Assembly: GCA_001599815.1 (NCBI GenBank)
Contig: BCIA01000001.1
Coordinates: forward strand, 6,406,978-6,470,977
DNA: 64,000 bases
Reading direction: 5' to 3'
Origin: Furcasterigmium furcatum
Taxonomy: Eukaryota; Ascomycota; Sordariomycetes; Glomerellales; Plectosphaerellaceae
The translations under genes and the position numbers were made by a program. Below, piece after piece: positions 1-11,672 of the stretch (the first letter of the stretch is position 1; each line of letters begins with the position of its first letter). The notes under the pieces are model-generated. The model saw only the letters and a list, made by a program, of their open reading frames with translations. It was not told where the DNA came from and ran no database searches.

Positions 1-2325
1 AGAACACGTCGCGCTCCACTGACTGCGAAACGACCAGCCAAACCGTCCATCACAGTCAGGCTCCAACTCCCTCGAGCTCGCAAAGCGACCATCCGCAAGA
101 GAATCCCTGGATTGACGTGGTAGACAGTCCAAATGACGGGCTCGGGGACTCAGATGAAGATTCGGACACTGAGTACGACGACGGCGGGATTGACGCGGAA
201 GGCCTTTCTTCATTGACCGCGCATTCAACGTTCGCCGCGGGCTTATTGCAAGGTATGATTGCCAAGAGTGAGGCCTCTGATATCAACAGTGACACCCATA
301 ATCTTGTCAACGATCTCAACCACACGATTGAGACAGCCAAGAGTCATCGCCGATCGCCGAGGAACAGACAGGCCACACGCATCGCGGCTCAGCCGACCGC
401 TCGTCCGGGAAGAAAGATGATTCCGCTTAAGGTGGCACTTGGAATCATCAAGGAGGCTCGACGTATGTGACCATTCGCCATGTGTACCGTTAGAGCACCC
501 GAACAATGGCTAACATGCAGCCGGACGCAGTGGAGGACAGTCCCGGCGTACAGTTTCTCGCCAAGCTGCTGCCCTCGGCAGGCCTAACGGACTTCTGCTT
601 GGACGTCTACTTCGATACCGAATGTGACGAGTCCAGCTTTATCATTCTCAATTTCATGCTCTTTTGTACGTATTCCACGATCTCCCGCATGGTGGGAAAC
701 ATACTCACCTAGGGTATAGTCCTGCCCCAAGAGTCGGCATTCATGATCAGAAGACCCAGCCGCTACAACACGGAAGATTTCAGCCGATATCGCGACTTCT
801 GCGGGTCAAATATCGAAAGAACCTTGACACAACTGCCATTGTTCGGCCCCTTGACGCACAGGATGTCCTTGGCTCTTGTTCTCGGAGTAAGAGTTCTGTC
901 CGGGGTGAAACAAACTTTACGAGAGGCTTTTGCTAATACATCTAATTAGGCTATGTACTCGATGGAACAGTCGAGACCTTCTATCGCCTGGACCCTAACC
1001 GTCGCTGCAAGAGAGACATGCCAGTCGCTGGGTTACCACAAGGCCGGACGAGGATCAGACGGCATCTCGAATGAGCCTAACCATTTGGGCCTTTTGTTTT
1101 GGCTCGTCTATGTGCTGGAAAAAACACTGAGTTTGCGGTTGGGTCGGACTTCGACCATCACAGAGGAGGACGTCACTGTCCCTCACCCTGGCGGAACGCA
1201 CCCGTCGTGCCCGCTTTCCTTCTATCTCCAGCTTCAGGTCCGGCTGGCAAGAGTGGCGGGAATGGTATACACTGACTTATACTCTGCACATTCCTTGACG
1301 GTTCCCGAGCATTCGAGGCGAACGAGGATTCAAAAACTGTCCCACGAGGTCTTGATCATTCAAGAGGCTTCATTGGCCAACCACGTGAGTACTTGGTGCT
1401 CCCAAAAGAATCGCTCCCAGCATTGTTTGTGCTAAATCAAAACGAATGCTGATAAGACTTGTTCTCAACAGATAAGTTCTCGCCAACTTGAATACTACGA
1501 CAAGTTCAGGCCCTGGCTTCAATTCATTGCCGACTCGGATGAAGTCTTGCAAGTCTCCTTGTTAGCCCTCATCCACCGAGCTTCTCCCCCTACGTCAACT
1601 ACCTTCACAGACCAATGCCTTGCCTACTCCAGGGCAGCTTTAACGCGCCACAACAGTGTCGACAAGACTAAGCCACCGGTTTTATTCAGTTACATGAGCT
1701 GGTACGTTCCCCGGGCAATGCTGCGGCTGTCGGATGATCAGCAGCAGCCCCTGCAATTCTTGGAGGGCAGATCACTAATATCGCCGGTGTGCTCAGGACT
1801 CTCCTTTTTCTGCCCTTCGTACCTTTTTTTGTTCTGTTCTGCGAGGTAATCGAGAAAGGTAATCGGGATGATCTGAGGTGTATGGAGACCTTTGTCCAAT
1901 CCATCGGGGCAGCCTCGAGCAACTCTGGCCTCGCGCGCTACCATCGCCTGTTCCTGGCTTTCTTCAACGCCGCGCAGAATTTCATGGATAGCAAGGATGC
2001 CGCCATGACATCACAGCAGGAGAGAGAGGAGCTGAATCAGAGGATGGGCACTTACCTGGGGATGCTTGGGTTCCACTCCCAGATGGACTCTGGTGGTGCT
2101 TCTCGGAGTTTCGGAGACGGAGACGGGGACGGAGACGGAGACGCAGATGGCGATGGTAACGCTATGTACACGCGTGGTCATGCGGTGTCCATGGATTACG
2201 TGGCGAGAACTGACTCCGAGATGGCACAATACGCGCCCGTCGACCCGGCCGCCCAACTCCCAAACCTGGATTGGTTCGGCATGAACCAGAACATGATGGA
2301 CTTGATGAATACACACATGCAGTAA
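1..2325 (+). CDS. Fungal-specific transcription factor, 5' end outside the window
   Basis: Probable nuclear regulator of the zinc-cluster class. The DNA-binding end lies upstream of the window; reading is open from base 3. Exons by phase: <3-462, 531-665, 720-886, 950-1384, 1472-1701, 1797-2325, giving 651 visible residues. An acidic, Ser-rich linker (DSDEDSDTEYDD) is followed by a fungal_trans (PF04082-type) middle homology region: the stretches SIAWTLTVAARETCQSLGYH, NHLGLLFWLVYVLEKTLSLR and FLPFVPFFVLFCEVIE are typical of it. Near the C-terminus a Gly-Asp repeat (GDGDGDGDGDADGDG) comes from a GGAGAC-like hexanucleotide run at 2113-2154. The next two genes, a P450 and a PDR pump, are on the same strand, so it may regulate them; that is inference. 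Family is clear; the target is not. Confidence 0.85.
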
Positions 2326-2810
2326 AGTAGAGGAAGTCGCGAGGCTTGTACTTGGATTATTCGATTTGGAATAGTAATATTGATAGTAAGGGGTCCTATG
2401 ATCTCGAGTGCACCTTTACCAGCCGCCGTGAGAGCATCCTTAGATCTACATCCGTCCGGGTAGATCCCTTCGGCCGCTAGTAAAGAGATTAACACCTCAA
2501 CTGCCGAAGACTTTGTCCAAGACATCGACATTACGATCATCATACGCCCGATCGGGCACCTTGCAGCGGGCTTCGGAAAGGGGTCGGCATCCGACGTCTT
2601 GTGTCCTCTCCACCCGAAACGGGGCGCAACCATCCAGTGAAGCTGCCAAGTCTCGACCCGTGCCGTGCATGTCGCGAAACTGGGTAAATGTACCACAGGG
2701 GCTCCGTATACAAAAGGGCGGACTGTATCTGCTCTTCGGGAGGCCTGGTGGCCGTCAACTTTCAACTTCTTTCATCCTACGAGCTCCCCTTGTCACCTAA
2801 CCAAGTCACG
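2326..2810. other. Intergenic: regulator terminator and P450 promoter
   Basis: No coding sequence seen. It holds the 3' end of the regulator and the P450 promoter. A TATA-like string (GTATACAAAAGGG) lies near 2705, about 105 bases before the P450 start codon. Confidence 0.5.
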
Positions 2811-4673
2811 ATGGACGTCATGTTGTCGACTGGCAGCTTTCCCCTGCTCATCACTGCGCTCGTCGCCATCGTTCCTGTCATACTCTATGTCTCAAGTCCG
2901 GGATCCAGACTTTTCAGAGAATTCCCAACGGCGGGTCTCAGCGAAAAGGACGGGCTCAGGAAAATTGGTGAGGCCCGGAAACGATGGTTCGAACACGGCG
3001 CCAGCGTCATCGAGGAGGGATTGAAGAAGGTAAGTATCGATTCAACCGTGCCCCATGTTCATACTTCAGTCTGCAGCAAGCCGCTGACTTGCCGTGTATA
3101 GTTCTCTGGAAACTTCCAGGTCATTACAGCAACAGGGCCAAAGATCGTCCTGCGCGGCAAGTATGCTGATGAGATCCGGAACGATACAAACCTGAGCTTT
3201 CGGAAAGCAATTGCCAAGGTACGTACAAGGGGGCCTGTGTCAAAATTTTCCGGAATTGGGTTTACCTGACTTGTGTGCTAGGAATTCCATGGCAGATATC
3301 CCGGATTTGAACCGTTCAACGTGGGAATTGAAAATGATATCATGGTGAGCACGGTCAGGGGCAAAATCACTCAATCGCTCAGTATGCTGGACTCCGATAT
3401 GTATTCTTGAGTGTGCCGAAGCTAAATGATATGATCCTCAGATTTCATCACGGACGAGCTTGCTCGCGAGACCTCTAAAAGCCTGGATGAGCTCTGCGGT
3501 CAACCGGCTGGTAAGTCTCCGCAAAGGTCGCTGGCCAAGACAAGCTGAAGCTATGCTGACAAGAACTGATAACAGACTGGAAGGAGCTCAAGTACAAGCC
3601 CATGCTTCTACAGCTTGTGGCTCGTGTCTCTTCCCGCGTCTTCGTTGGCCCGGACCTTTGCAAAAACCAGGAATGGTTGGACGTCAGCGTGAACTACGCA
3701 ACCCAATCCTTCATTGCCGCCAACGTCTTGCATACCTGGCCCGTTTTTCTTCGGCCCATTGTTCACTACTTCCTTCCTGAGTGCCGCGAGCTGCGCAGTG
3801 TTTTGGCTCGAGCTCGAAAGATCCTCGCGCCCACCATTCATCATCATCGGCTTGCGAACATTGTCAGCCGTTCAAGCGGAGCGAAAGCCTCGAAAGTCGC
3901 AAACACGATCGGCTGGATGGACGACGCCGCGGAGGGAAAGAAGTACGATATCGCAGGGGCCCAGCTTGGCCTCTCTTTGGCGGCGATTCATACAACCTCC
4001 GAGCTCGTGAGCGGCATCATCTCTGATCTCTGTACTCATCCGGAATGGATGGAGCCTCTGAGGGAGGAGATTGCTACCACAATCGCCGAGCACGGCTGGA
4101 CGAAGAAGGGCCTTCAGGAGATGAAACTCATGGACAGCCTGATGAAGGAGTCCCAGCGCCATCACTTTGGTGATCTTGGTCAGTACACTTCCAAGTACCC
4201 AGGTTGCATCTGATGGAGATCTGGGTTGACTAACCATTGTTCTCTAATTAGCTGCCATGCATCGATGCGCAATGGAATCGGTCACGCTCTCGGACGGTGT
4301 CAAGATTCCGAAGGGTAGCTACACAATGGTCTCTTTGGAGAAGATGAACGACCCGGCCGTCTTCAAAGACCCTTCGGGGTTCAATCCTGCGAGATTCTTG
4401 GAGATGCGGAAATTGCCTGGGCAGGAGAATAAGTGGCACTTCGTGACAACATCTCCGGAGCATCTCTCATTTGGTCATGGGAAGTACTCATGCCCCGGAC
4501 GCTTCTTCGCCGCCAATGAAACCAAGGTCATCTTGGCCTACCTGTTGGCCGGGTTCGAGTGGAAGACTATGGAGGGTGGTTTAAAAGGAGATGTTTTCAC
4601 GGGGGTCGAAATTGCCGCAGACCCTGACGCAACAGTGCTGGTGAGAGTAAGGAGCCAAGATATTCTCATCTGA
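2811..4673 (+). CDS. Cytochrome P450 monooxygenase, ER-anchored
   Basis: Microsomal haem-thiolate monooxygenase of 509 aa. Exons: 2811-3029, 3102-3218, 3282-3381, 3442-3510, 3576-4178, 4252-4673; all phases agree. An N-terminal hydrophobic anchor (FPLLITALVAIVPVILYV) is followed by a C-helix region (VRGKITQSL). The I-helix is AAIHTTSE, the K-helix ExxR is KESQR, the PERF-like motif is FNPARF, and the haem loop FGHGKYSCPGR places the Cys ligand near residue 449. Length is normal for fungal class II P450s. The overall look resembles fungal secondary-metabolism P450s such as the ent-kaurene oxidase-like families, but the substrate cannot be read. It lies between a regulator and a PDR pump on the same strand, which suggests biosynthesis or detoxification with export. 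Start chosen at the Met directly before the anchor. Confidence 0.93.
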
Positions 4674-5581
4674 GATGATCAGTCCGCAGCACAGGCAGAG
4701 ATACGAGGTGTCAGTAGATCATTGTATCAGCTTTGGTATAAGTAGTCATTGAGCAGTCTTTCTGGGCCCCTCACATCCCTGGCGCAGTGGCTCTTGCTTG
4801 GCACACCGTGGCGGTGACGACTGATCTTAGGCGGCTCGTTTTAGGCCCGTAACTTGAGATTGATGACGGAACGCTTCGTGCTGGAGATGAGTAATGCTAG
4901 CATGATATTGAATTCTCGTTGCCGGAGAGTTCCTTGGGAAAGGCATATAGCAACGGGCATTGGAGATTTGCACGACTCCCATATTACTCCGCGGCTCCAT
5001 CGAACGCAAATTAAAGCTGACGGAAGCGGCGTTCTTTCAGCTACGGGCGGTGTTTCGGAGGCGCTTTCTTCGCCGAAACTGCGGCTCGGCCCCGTCCCGG
5101 AGCGGCGGCTCCTACGTCATTCAGTTGCCGCACAGAACTCCTCTTCGTGTCACCATGTCCAACAAGTCTCTATACGAAAGGCTTCGGGCACTCGACGATG
5201 GAATCCACCACACGTCCACAGTGTACACATCTTGCCATTCCATGATCGAGAGGTATAGAGCAAGACAATGGCAGCTGCCGCAGACTCAACGGACCGGGGC
5301 GGAGCAATGAAGAGTGGGTCCCGGATCTCGTGGCCGCTCGGCTTCCCGAAACCCCGTCTCGGGCTCCGGCGGCGTATTACTAGTCCCCTATTGCAGCTTT
5401 TGCCCTCGACAGAGATGATAAAAAGGCATTTGAGAACCCTTGAATTCGTGACAGCCAGTTCCTCGCCTCCTGCCCAGTCAAGCTGGCCCCTCGGACGTTT
5501 TCGACTTCTGAGTCACATTCGCTTATTCCTTTTGTCTCCACGAGAACACTCTAAATCTTGTTGACTTTCGTCCTCGCCGCC
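4674..5581. promoter_or_regulatory. Intergenic, long promoter of the PDR pump
   Basis: No gene seen in 908 bases. Candidate sites for the ABC gene: TCCGCGGC at 4988-4995 is one base from the yeast PDRE consensus TCCGYGGA. GGAGC-GGCG-GCTCC at 5099-5112 is a perfect 5-bp inverted repeat around CGG triplets. A second arm pair, TTCGGAGGCG/CGCCGAA, spans about 5054-5078. GATAAAAAGG lies near 5417. Zinc-cluster proteins bind CGG repeats, so these are plausible but untested sites. Confidence 0.35.
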
Positions 5582-8500
5582 ATGGACCTCCAAAGGCCAT
5601 CGGAGAAGACACCCTCTGGCGACACTGCCCAAGAGTCCGAGACGTCTACCGTGGCTGCATCTGAGGTGCCCAACGAAATGGCCGCCGACCACCGCGAGTC
5701 TGCGGTGGACGAGCAGATACACCAGCTGGCCCGGCGCTTCACCTCCCAGTCCCACGCATCGCCCGCGCTCTTTCCCATCTCACCCAACGGATCACTCGAC
5801 CCCAACAGCGACAATTTCAATCCCAGGAAATGGGCCAAAGCATTCTATGATGTCCGAAGCGATGTTGGTGGAGATGCTCCCCCACGAACTAGCAGCATTG
5901 CTTTCCGAGACCTGAGCGTTCACGGGTATGGTACGCCAACAGACTTTCAGAAGAGCGTCGGCAACGTCTGGCTGGAAGCAGCTACTTCGTGGAGAAAGCT
6001 TTTCGGACAGCAGCAACAGCGCATCGACATCCTTCACGGGCTTGAGGGGGTTGTTCATCCCGGCGAGATGCTGGCAGTACTTGGACCCCCGGGCTCAGGC
6101 TGCTCGACTCTCTTGAAGACAATCGCCGGAGAAACCCACGGGCTGTACCTAGACGAACGCGCTTCCATGAACTACCAAGGCATTACTCCCGAGCAGATAC
6201 GCACCGCCTTTCGCGGCGAAGCTATCTATACGGCCGAAGTCGACGCGCACTTCCCCCACATGACGGTTGGAGATACCCTCTACTTTGCCGCTCGTATGCG
6301 ATGCCCCAGAAACATACCCGACAATACCTCTCGGCGTGAATATGCCGAGCATCTCCGAGACGTCACGATGTCTATGTACGGTATTTCGCACACGAAAAAC
6401 ACCCGAGTTGGCGACGACTTCATCCGGGGCGTGAGCGGAGGTGAGAGGAAGCGTGTGACTATTGCCGAAGCGACATTGAGTTATTCGCCTCTTCAGTGCT
6501 GGGATAATAGCACAAGGGGACTGGACAGCGCCAACGCCCTGGAGTTCTGCCGCACTCTCAGAATTCAGGCCGACATCTTGAAAACGACGGCTTGCGTATC
6601 CCTCTACCAAGCTTCCCAAGATGCCTACGATGTAAGTCCCTCGGCCTAGTCACCACCCAAACTCCAGAAGCCCCGAGTCTGAACCTGCCACTAACGGAAG
6701 TCTCGCTTAGGTATTCGATAAGGTCGTCGTGCTCTACGAAGGCCGTCAAATCTACTTTGGCAAGACGACTGAGGCCAAGGCCTATTTCGAAGGCCTTGGG
6801 TTTGTCTGTCCAGAGCAACAAACGACAGCTGACTTCCTCACGTCGATGACGAGTCATTCAGAACGTATTGTTCGGACTGGCTTTGAGGGAGCGGCGCCTC
6901 GAAGCCCAGACGAATTCGTCAAAGCATGGAAGAAGAGTCAGACCCGCGCCAACCTCAGCAGCGAGATCGATCTCTATTTCGGGCAGTACCCTTTCCACAG
7001 CGACCACTACGACAGCTTTCTAGCGTCGAGGCGCCAAGATCAATCCTCGTCGCAACGGGAACACTCGCCCTTTACGCTCTCATACTGGAATCAGATCACG
7101 CTCACTCTGTGGCGGAGCATGCTGCTGTTCAAGAACGACCCAAGCACCACCGTTACCATGGCTATCACCAACCTCTTCCAAGCTCTCATCATCAGCAGCA
7201 TCTTCTACAACATGCCATCTGACTCCACCAGTATATCAAGGCGCGGAATCCTTCTCTTCTTTCTCGTTCTTACCAATGCTTTTGCCAGCATACTTGAGAT
7301 TATGACTCTCTATGCAAAAAGGTCAATCGTGGAGAAACACGCCCGGTATGCTCTCTACCATCCCAGTGCAGAGGCTATGGCAGCGATGTTGGCCGATCTA
7401 CCTTATAAGATCGTCAACTGCATCATCACGAACACAATTCTGTACTTCATGTGCAACCTTCGTCGAGAACCTGGCCCCTTCTTCTTTTTCCTCCTCACGG
7501 TCTTCTTAATCATCATGGCGATGTCCATGATGTTCAGACTTCTAGGATCCCTTACCAAGACCATTGCAGCGGCACTCGCTCCGGCTTCAGTTGTTCTTTT
7601 GGTGATCATGCTCTATACGGGCTTCGCCATCAAGGTGCAGAACATGCAGGTCTGGCTTGGCTGGCTCCGGTGGCTGAACCCCGCGCATTATGGCTTCGAG
7701 TCGCTCATGCTCAACGAGTTCGTTGGGCGTACATTCGATTGCGTCTCCTTTGTGCCGGCTGGTCCGTCGTACAACCCATCGGCGGGAGAGCAAGTCTGTT
7801 CCATCGTGGGTGCAAAGCCAGGAGACGATTTTATCGAAGGAACCGACTACCTGAGCGTCTCATACGGCTACTACAACGCCAATCGGTGGCGTAACATCGG
7901 CATTATTATTGTGTTCCTCGTCTTCTTCATGGTCTGCCATTTGGTCGCCGCCGAGTACGTTGCTTCGGAACGATCGAAGGGCGAGGTTCTCGTTTTCAGC
8001 CGCAAGGCGATGCAGCAACGCCGCACCACGACAGGCCGCGATGTTGAGGGCCAGGCGGCGCACTCGAAGCCCGCCATGGAACAACGACAGGAGAATAGCA
8101 ACACCAATATCGAGACTCAGACCTCGGTCTTCCATTGGTCTGATGTCTGTTACGACGTGAAAGTGAAGGGTGAGAATCGCCGGATTCTTGACCACGTGGA
8201 TGGCTGGGTGAAGCCCGGAACTCTCACTGCTCTAATGGTAAGCACTCCAAGCATACCCCGGCTGCCCTTTATTTGCTAACTCGAATCAGGGGGTCTCAGG
8301 CGCTGGGAAAACAACTCTCCTGGACGCACTTGCTTGCAGGATCACGATGGGCGTCGTTTCTGGCTCGATGCTTGTCGACGGATCTCTCCGGGATCAGTCT
8401 TTCCAGCGCAAGACTGGGTACGTCACCCAGCAAGACCTACACCTTCACACGGCTACCGTGAGGGAAGCATTGACGTTCAGTGCACTTCTTCGCCAGCCCG

Positions 8501-10282
8501 CCAAGTACAGCAAGCAGGAGAAGATTGATTACGTCGACACCGTGATCGACCTTTTAGAGATGCAGGAATACTCGGAAGCTGTGATAGGGACTCTTGGTGA
8601 GGGCCTGAACGTGGAGCAGCGAAAACGACTGACTATCGGTGTTGAGCTAGCAGCTCGGCCCCAACTCTTGCTTTTCCTTGATGAGCCTACATCAGGATTG
8701 GATAGCCAGACGTCATGGTCTATCTGCAACCTTCTCGAGAAGCTCACCAAGTCGGGGCAGGCTATTCTTTGCACGATTCACCAGCCCTCTGCGATGCTGT
8801 TCCAGCGTTTCGACCGCCTCCTACTTCTGGCCAAAGGTGGAAAGACTGTATACTTTGGAAACATCGGAAAGAACTCGCAGGTCTTAGTTGACTACTTCGT
8901 TCGCAATGGCGGCCCAGACCTTGCCGCCAACGCCAATCCTGCCGAGTACATGCTCAACGTCATCGGCGCTGCCCCTGGTTCTCAGACTGACATCGACTGG
9001 CCTGGTGTTTGGAGAGCCTCGCCGGAGTATCAAAATGTCCAGCAAGAGCTTCAGCAACTTGCCTCGAATCCTGCCACTGCGGCATCACAAGCGTCCAACG
9101 AGGATGATTCGACATACACAGAGTTTGCGGCGCCCTTTGGACTTCAGTTTGTAGAGGTCTTGAAGCGCGTCTGCCAGCAGTACTACCGCAGCCCCTCCTA
9201 CATCTACTCGAAAGCTTTTCTCTCCATCGGCGCTGTAAGTCATCACCTGTTGTTTTCGGGAGTATTTCTAACACCGACAGGCCCTCTTCATCGGCTTGTC
9301 ATTCCTGAACGCCCAGAATACGCAAAGTGGCCTGCAGAACCAGATGTTCGGCGTCTTCATCTTTCTGACTGTCTTCAGTCAGTTGGTCGACCAGATCATG
9401 CCCGTCTTCGTGTCGCAACGCTCACTGTACGAGGCCCGCGAGCGCCCGGCCAAGGCATACTCCTGGAAGGCGTTCTTAATCGCAAACATGATCGTCGAGA
9501 CAATGTACAACACAGTAAGGCACCCTTCTTGCGCTCGCTCTGAGCCCTTTGGTTACTGACACGTATGTCCAGATCATGGGTATCTTTAGCTTCCTCTTGT
9601 GGTATTTCCCCATGGGCCTGTACCAGAACGCCCGCGAGGCAGGAGCCGAACACTCACGCGGTGTCACGGTGTTTCTGTTTATCTGGGTGTTCTTCGTCTT
9701 CACCACCAGCTTCTCCTTCCTCGTCATCGCGGGCATGGACAGCTATGAGGTGGCTGGCGGGGTTGTTGGGCTCATGACTGTCCTCATGTTCACCTTTTGC
9801 GGGTAAGTCCGGCATAACCAAGCCCTCTTAAGTGTCAACGCTGACACTTGACCTTCTCCAGTGTTCTGGCCCAGCCCGGCTCCATGCCTGGGTTTTGGAT
9901 CTTCATGTACCGTGTCAACCCTTTCACGTATTTCGTCGAAGGTTTCCTCGGCACGGCTCTGGCGAACGCGAGCGCGCGGTGCGACTCATACGAGCTGCTG
10001 CGCTTCGACGCTCCGAGCGGGTCAACGTGCGCCGAGTACATGAGCGACTACATGGATGTGGCCGGCGGCTTCCTCGCCAACCCGAACGCCACCGGGGAGT
10101 GCGAGTTCTGCCCCCTCGCAGACACTAATACATTCCTGGCGGCTGTTAGTATCGACTTCGACAACCGTTGGAGGGACTGGGGCCTGATGTGGGTGTTCAT
10201 CGCCTTCAACTTTGCGGCTGCCACCTTCTTCTTCTGGCTGGCTCGCGTGCCGAAGACCAAGAAGTCGACAACGGCGCCATGA
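5582..10282 (+). CDS. PDR-type (ABCG) multidrug ABC transporter
   Basis: Full-size plasma-membrane efflux pump of 1468 aa in the order NBD1-TMD1-NBD2-TMD2. Exons: 5582-6631, 6711-8237, 8290-9234, 9281-9514, 9573-9802, 9862-10282. NBD1 has Walker A GPPGSGCSTLLK near residue 168, signature VSGGERKRV near 284 and the degenerate Walker B CWDNSTRGLDSA. NBD2 has Walker A GVSGAGKTTLLD at 860, the degenerate signature LNVEQRKRLTIG and a good Walker B LLFLDEPTSGLD. This asymmetry (Cys in Walker A of NBD1, weak signature in NBD2) is the fungal PDR hallmark, so one hydrolytic site should be composite. Start Met sits in a strong context (GCCGCCATGG). An intron falls directly before the NBD2 Walker A. Likely substrates are hydrophobic toxicants, fungicides or a metabolite made by the adjacent P450; the last is inference. 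Confidence 0.97.
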
Positions 10283-11040
10283 TGTGGCAACTCCCAGAAG
10301 AACAGACCATCTCCGGTGCTGGCGGAGGGGTTGCACCCTCTGCTCGCCGGGACTTGCCATTCAACTTCGTTTATTTCTTATGTTATGGGGGTCGGATATG
10401 TATAATAATGTGCGCGCTCGAAATAGACTAGATCATGGTTGTGGCCCCAGCTGCCAATCTCTTGCCTGGTGAAATGTTGTACTTAGCAATCATTCCGGTC
10501 AGCGTTGCAAAAACACATGTAATCGACATATATCCCGTCACTGTTCCAAGCGAGCTCAATCTGCAGGTGCGGTTATGACTAGAGCAGAAAGAACCGGGAA
10601 CCTAGGTACTCAGAGTCGCTCTCCGACCCATGCGGTCCGCGATCAAGCCACCAACGCAGGCCGTGATCAAGCTGCTGTTCATATCAGCCATAAAGAGGAC
10701 CAGGGTGGGTTTTCCTGGTCAGGATGGCGGTAATAGCCGACAGACAAGTGCCACTGGAATTTATACGCGGAAGTAGGACCAGAGACCTGACCTCGGGGAG
10801 ATGTCATTGCCTGCGACGAAACAGCAAAGCCATTTGAGAGCAATGACGTCAGCGCAGCGGACGTATCTCCCCGGCGCCCAACGGACACCTTGATCGTCAT
10901 TCTTTCTCCTTCACCTTTACCTGTATACATAACCCAACACATTTTTGCAGTCTTTATATTCCACGACTTGTAATATTCACCTTTCTTGGGTTTTACTGAA
11001 GTGTGATCTGTCCATCTTTCGAGCACACCTACGCTGCCAC
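10283..11040. other. Intergenic, no gene seen
   Basis: 3' end of the ABC gene and the presumed promoter of the small gene at 11041. TGTATACATAACCC near 10920 is the only TATA-like string noticed. No conserved reading frame was recognised. Confidence 0.4.
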
Positions 11041-11291
11041 ATGGCCAAGCCAACGACTTCCGATTGGATTAAGTACTACGCAAAATACGGTTCGTTCTTG
11101 GTGTTTCCATGTCACCGCGCGACCGCTGACGCTTTCTCCCAGCGCACGTCAAAGTGAAGAGAGCTGGCCTCTGGACGCTGGTCTACGTAGCCTTGCCATT
11201 CACCTGCTGCATGTCCGCGATGTGGACCGATAACGCTCCATGGTGGGACCTGCCGAAGAGGCCCAGCGACGACGCCAACGAGCCGGAGTAG
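11041..11291 (+). CDS. Predicted 65-aa single-pass membrane protein
   Basis: Not recognised. Two exons, 11041-11089 and 11143-11291, joined by a 53-nt intron (GTTCGT donor, GCTGAC branch point at 11125-11130, CCCAG acceptor) that splits an Ala codon; the reading frame closes with TAG. The product starts MAKPTTSDWIKYYAKY. It has a basic patch (HVKVKRAG), one hydrophobic segment (LWTLVYVALPFTCCMSAM) and a Trp/Pro-rich hydrophilic tail ending in DDANEPE. The positive-inside rule predicts the N-terminus in the cytosol. Support is the well-formed intron and the sensible architecture; homology is unknown. It could be a spurious small model. Confidence 0.5.
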
Positions 11292-11672
11292 TCTCCTTCC
11301 AGCGGGCACTGGACAGAGACGGCCGCGTCGCCAGAGAGGGGCTTTCCGACGTGAAGTTGTGGTATAGGGGCAAGGAACTTGTACGCTTTGTAACGATGGG
11401 TGATGCCCTCAGCAATCTTGGACGCGTTGACTTGGGAGGTGGCTAGCATGGCGGATCGCCACCTGGGAGATGAAGACCAAACTTTTCCAGCATAGGAAGC
11501 GTGTATACACTTGAGACGACGAAACACTACAACGGCTCCCAAACTCATTTATGACACCTTTGTATTCATCATGGGGTCCGAGAATGTAAAGGGTGTAACG
11601 TGAAATCTTGGAGGCTATAATAACCTTAGTACTCAGAAAGAGAGAACTCAAGCCTCTGCCTGGTACTAACCC
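11292..11672. other. Intergenic, no gene seen
   Basis: Lies between the 65-aa gene and the stop codon of the minus-strand dehydrogenase, so it should hold two 3' ends facing each other. No repeat or open frame stands out. Confidence 0.4.
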
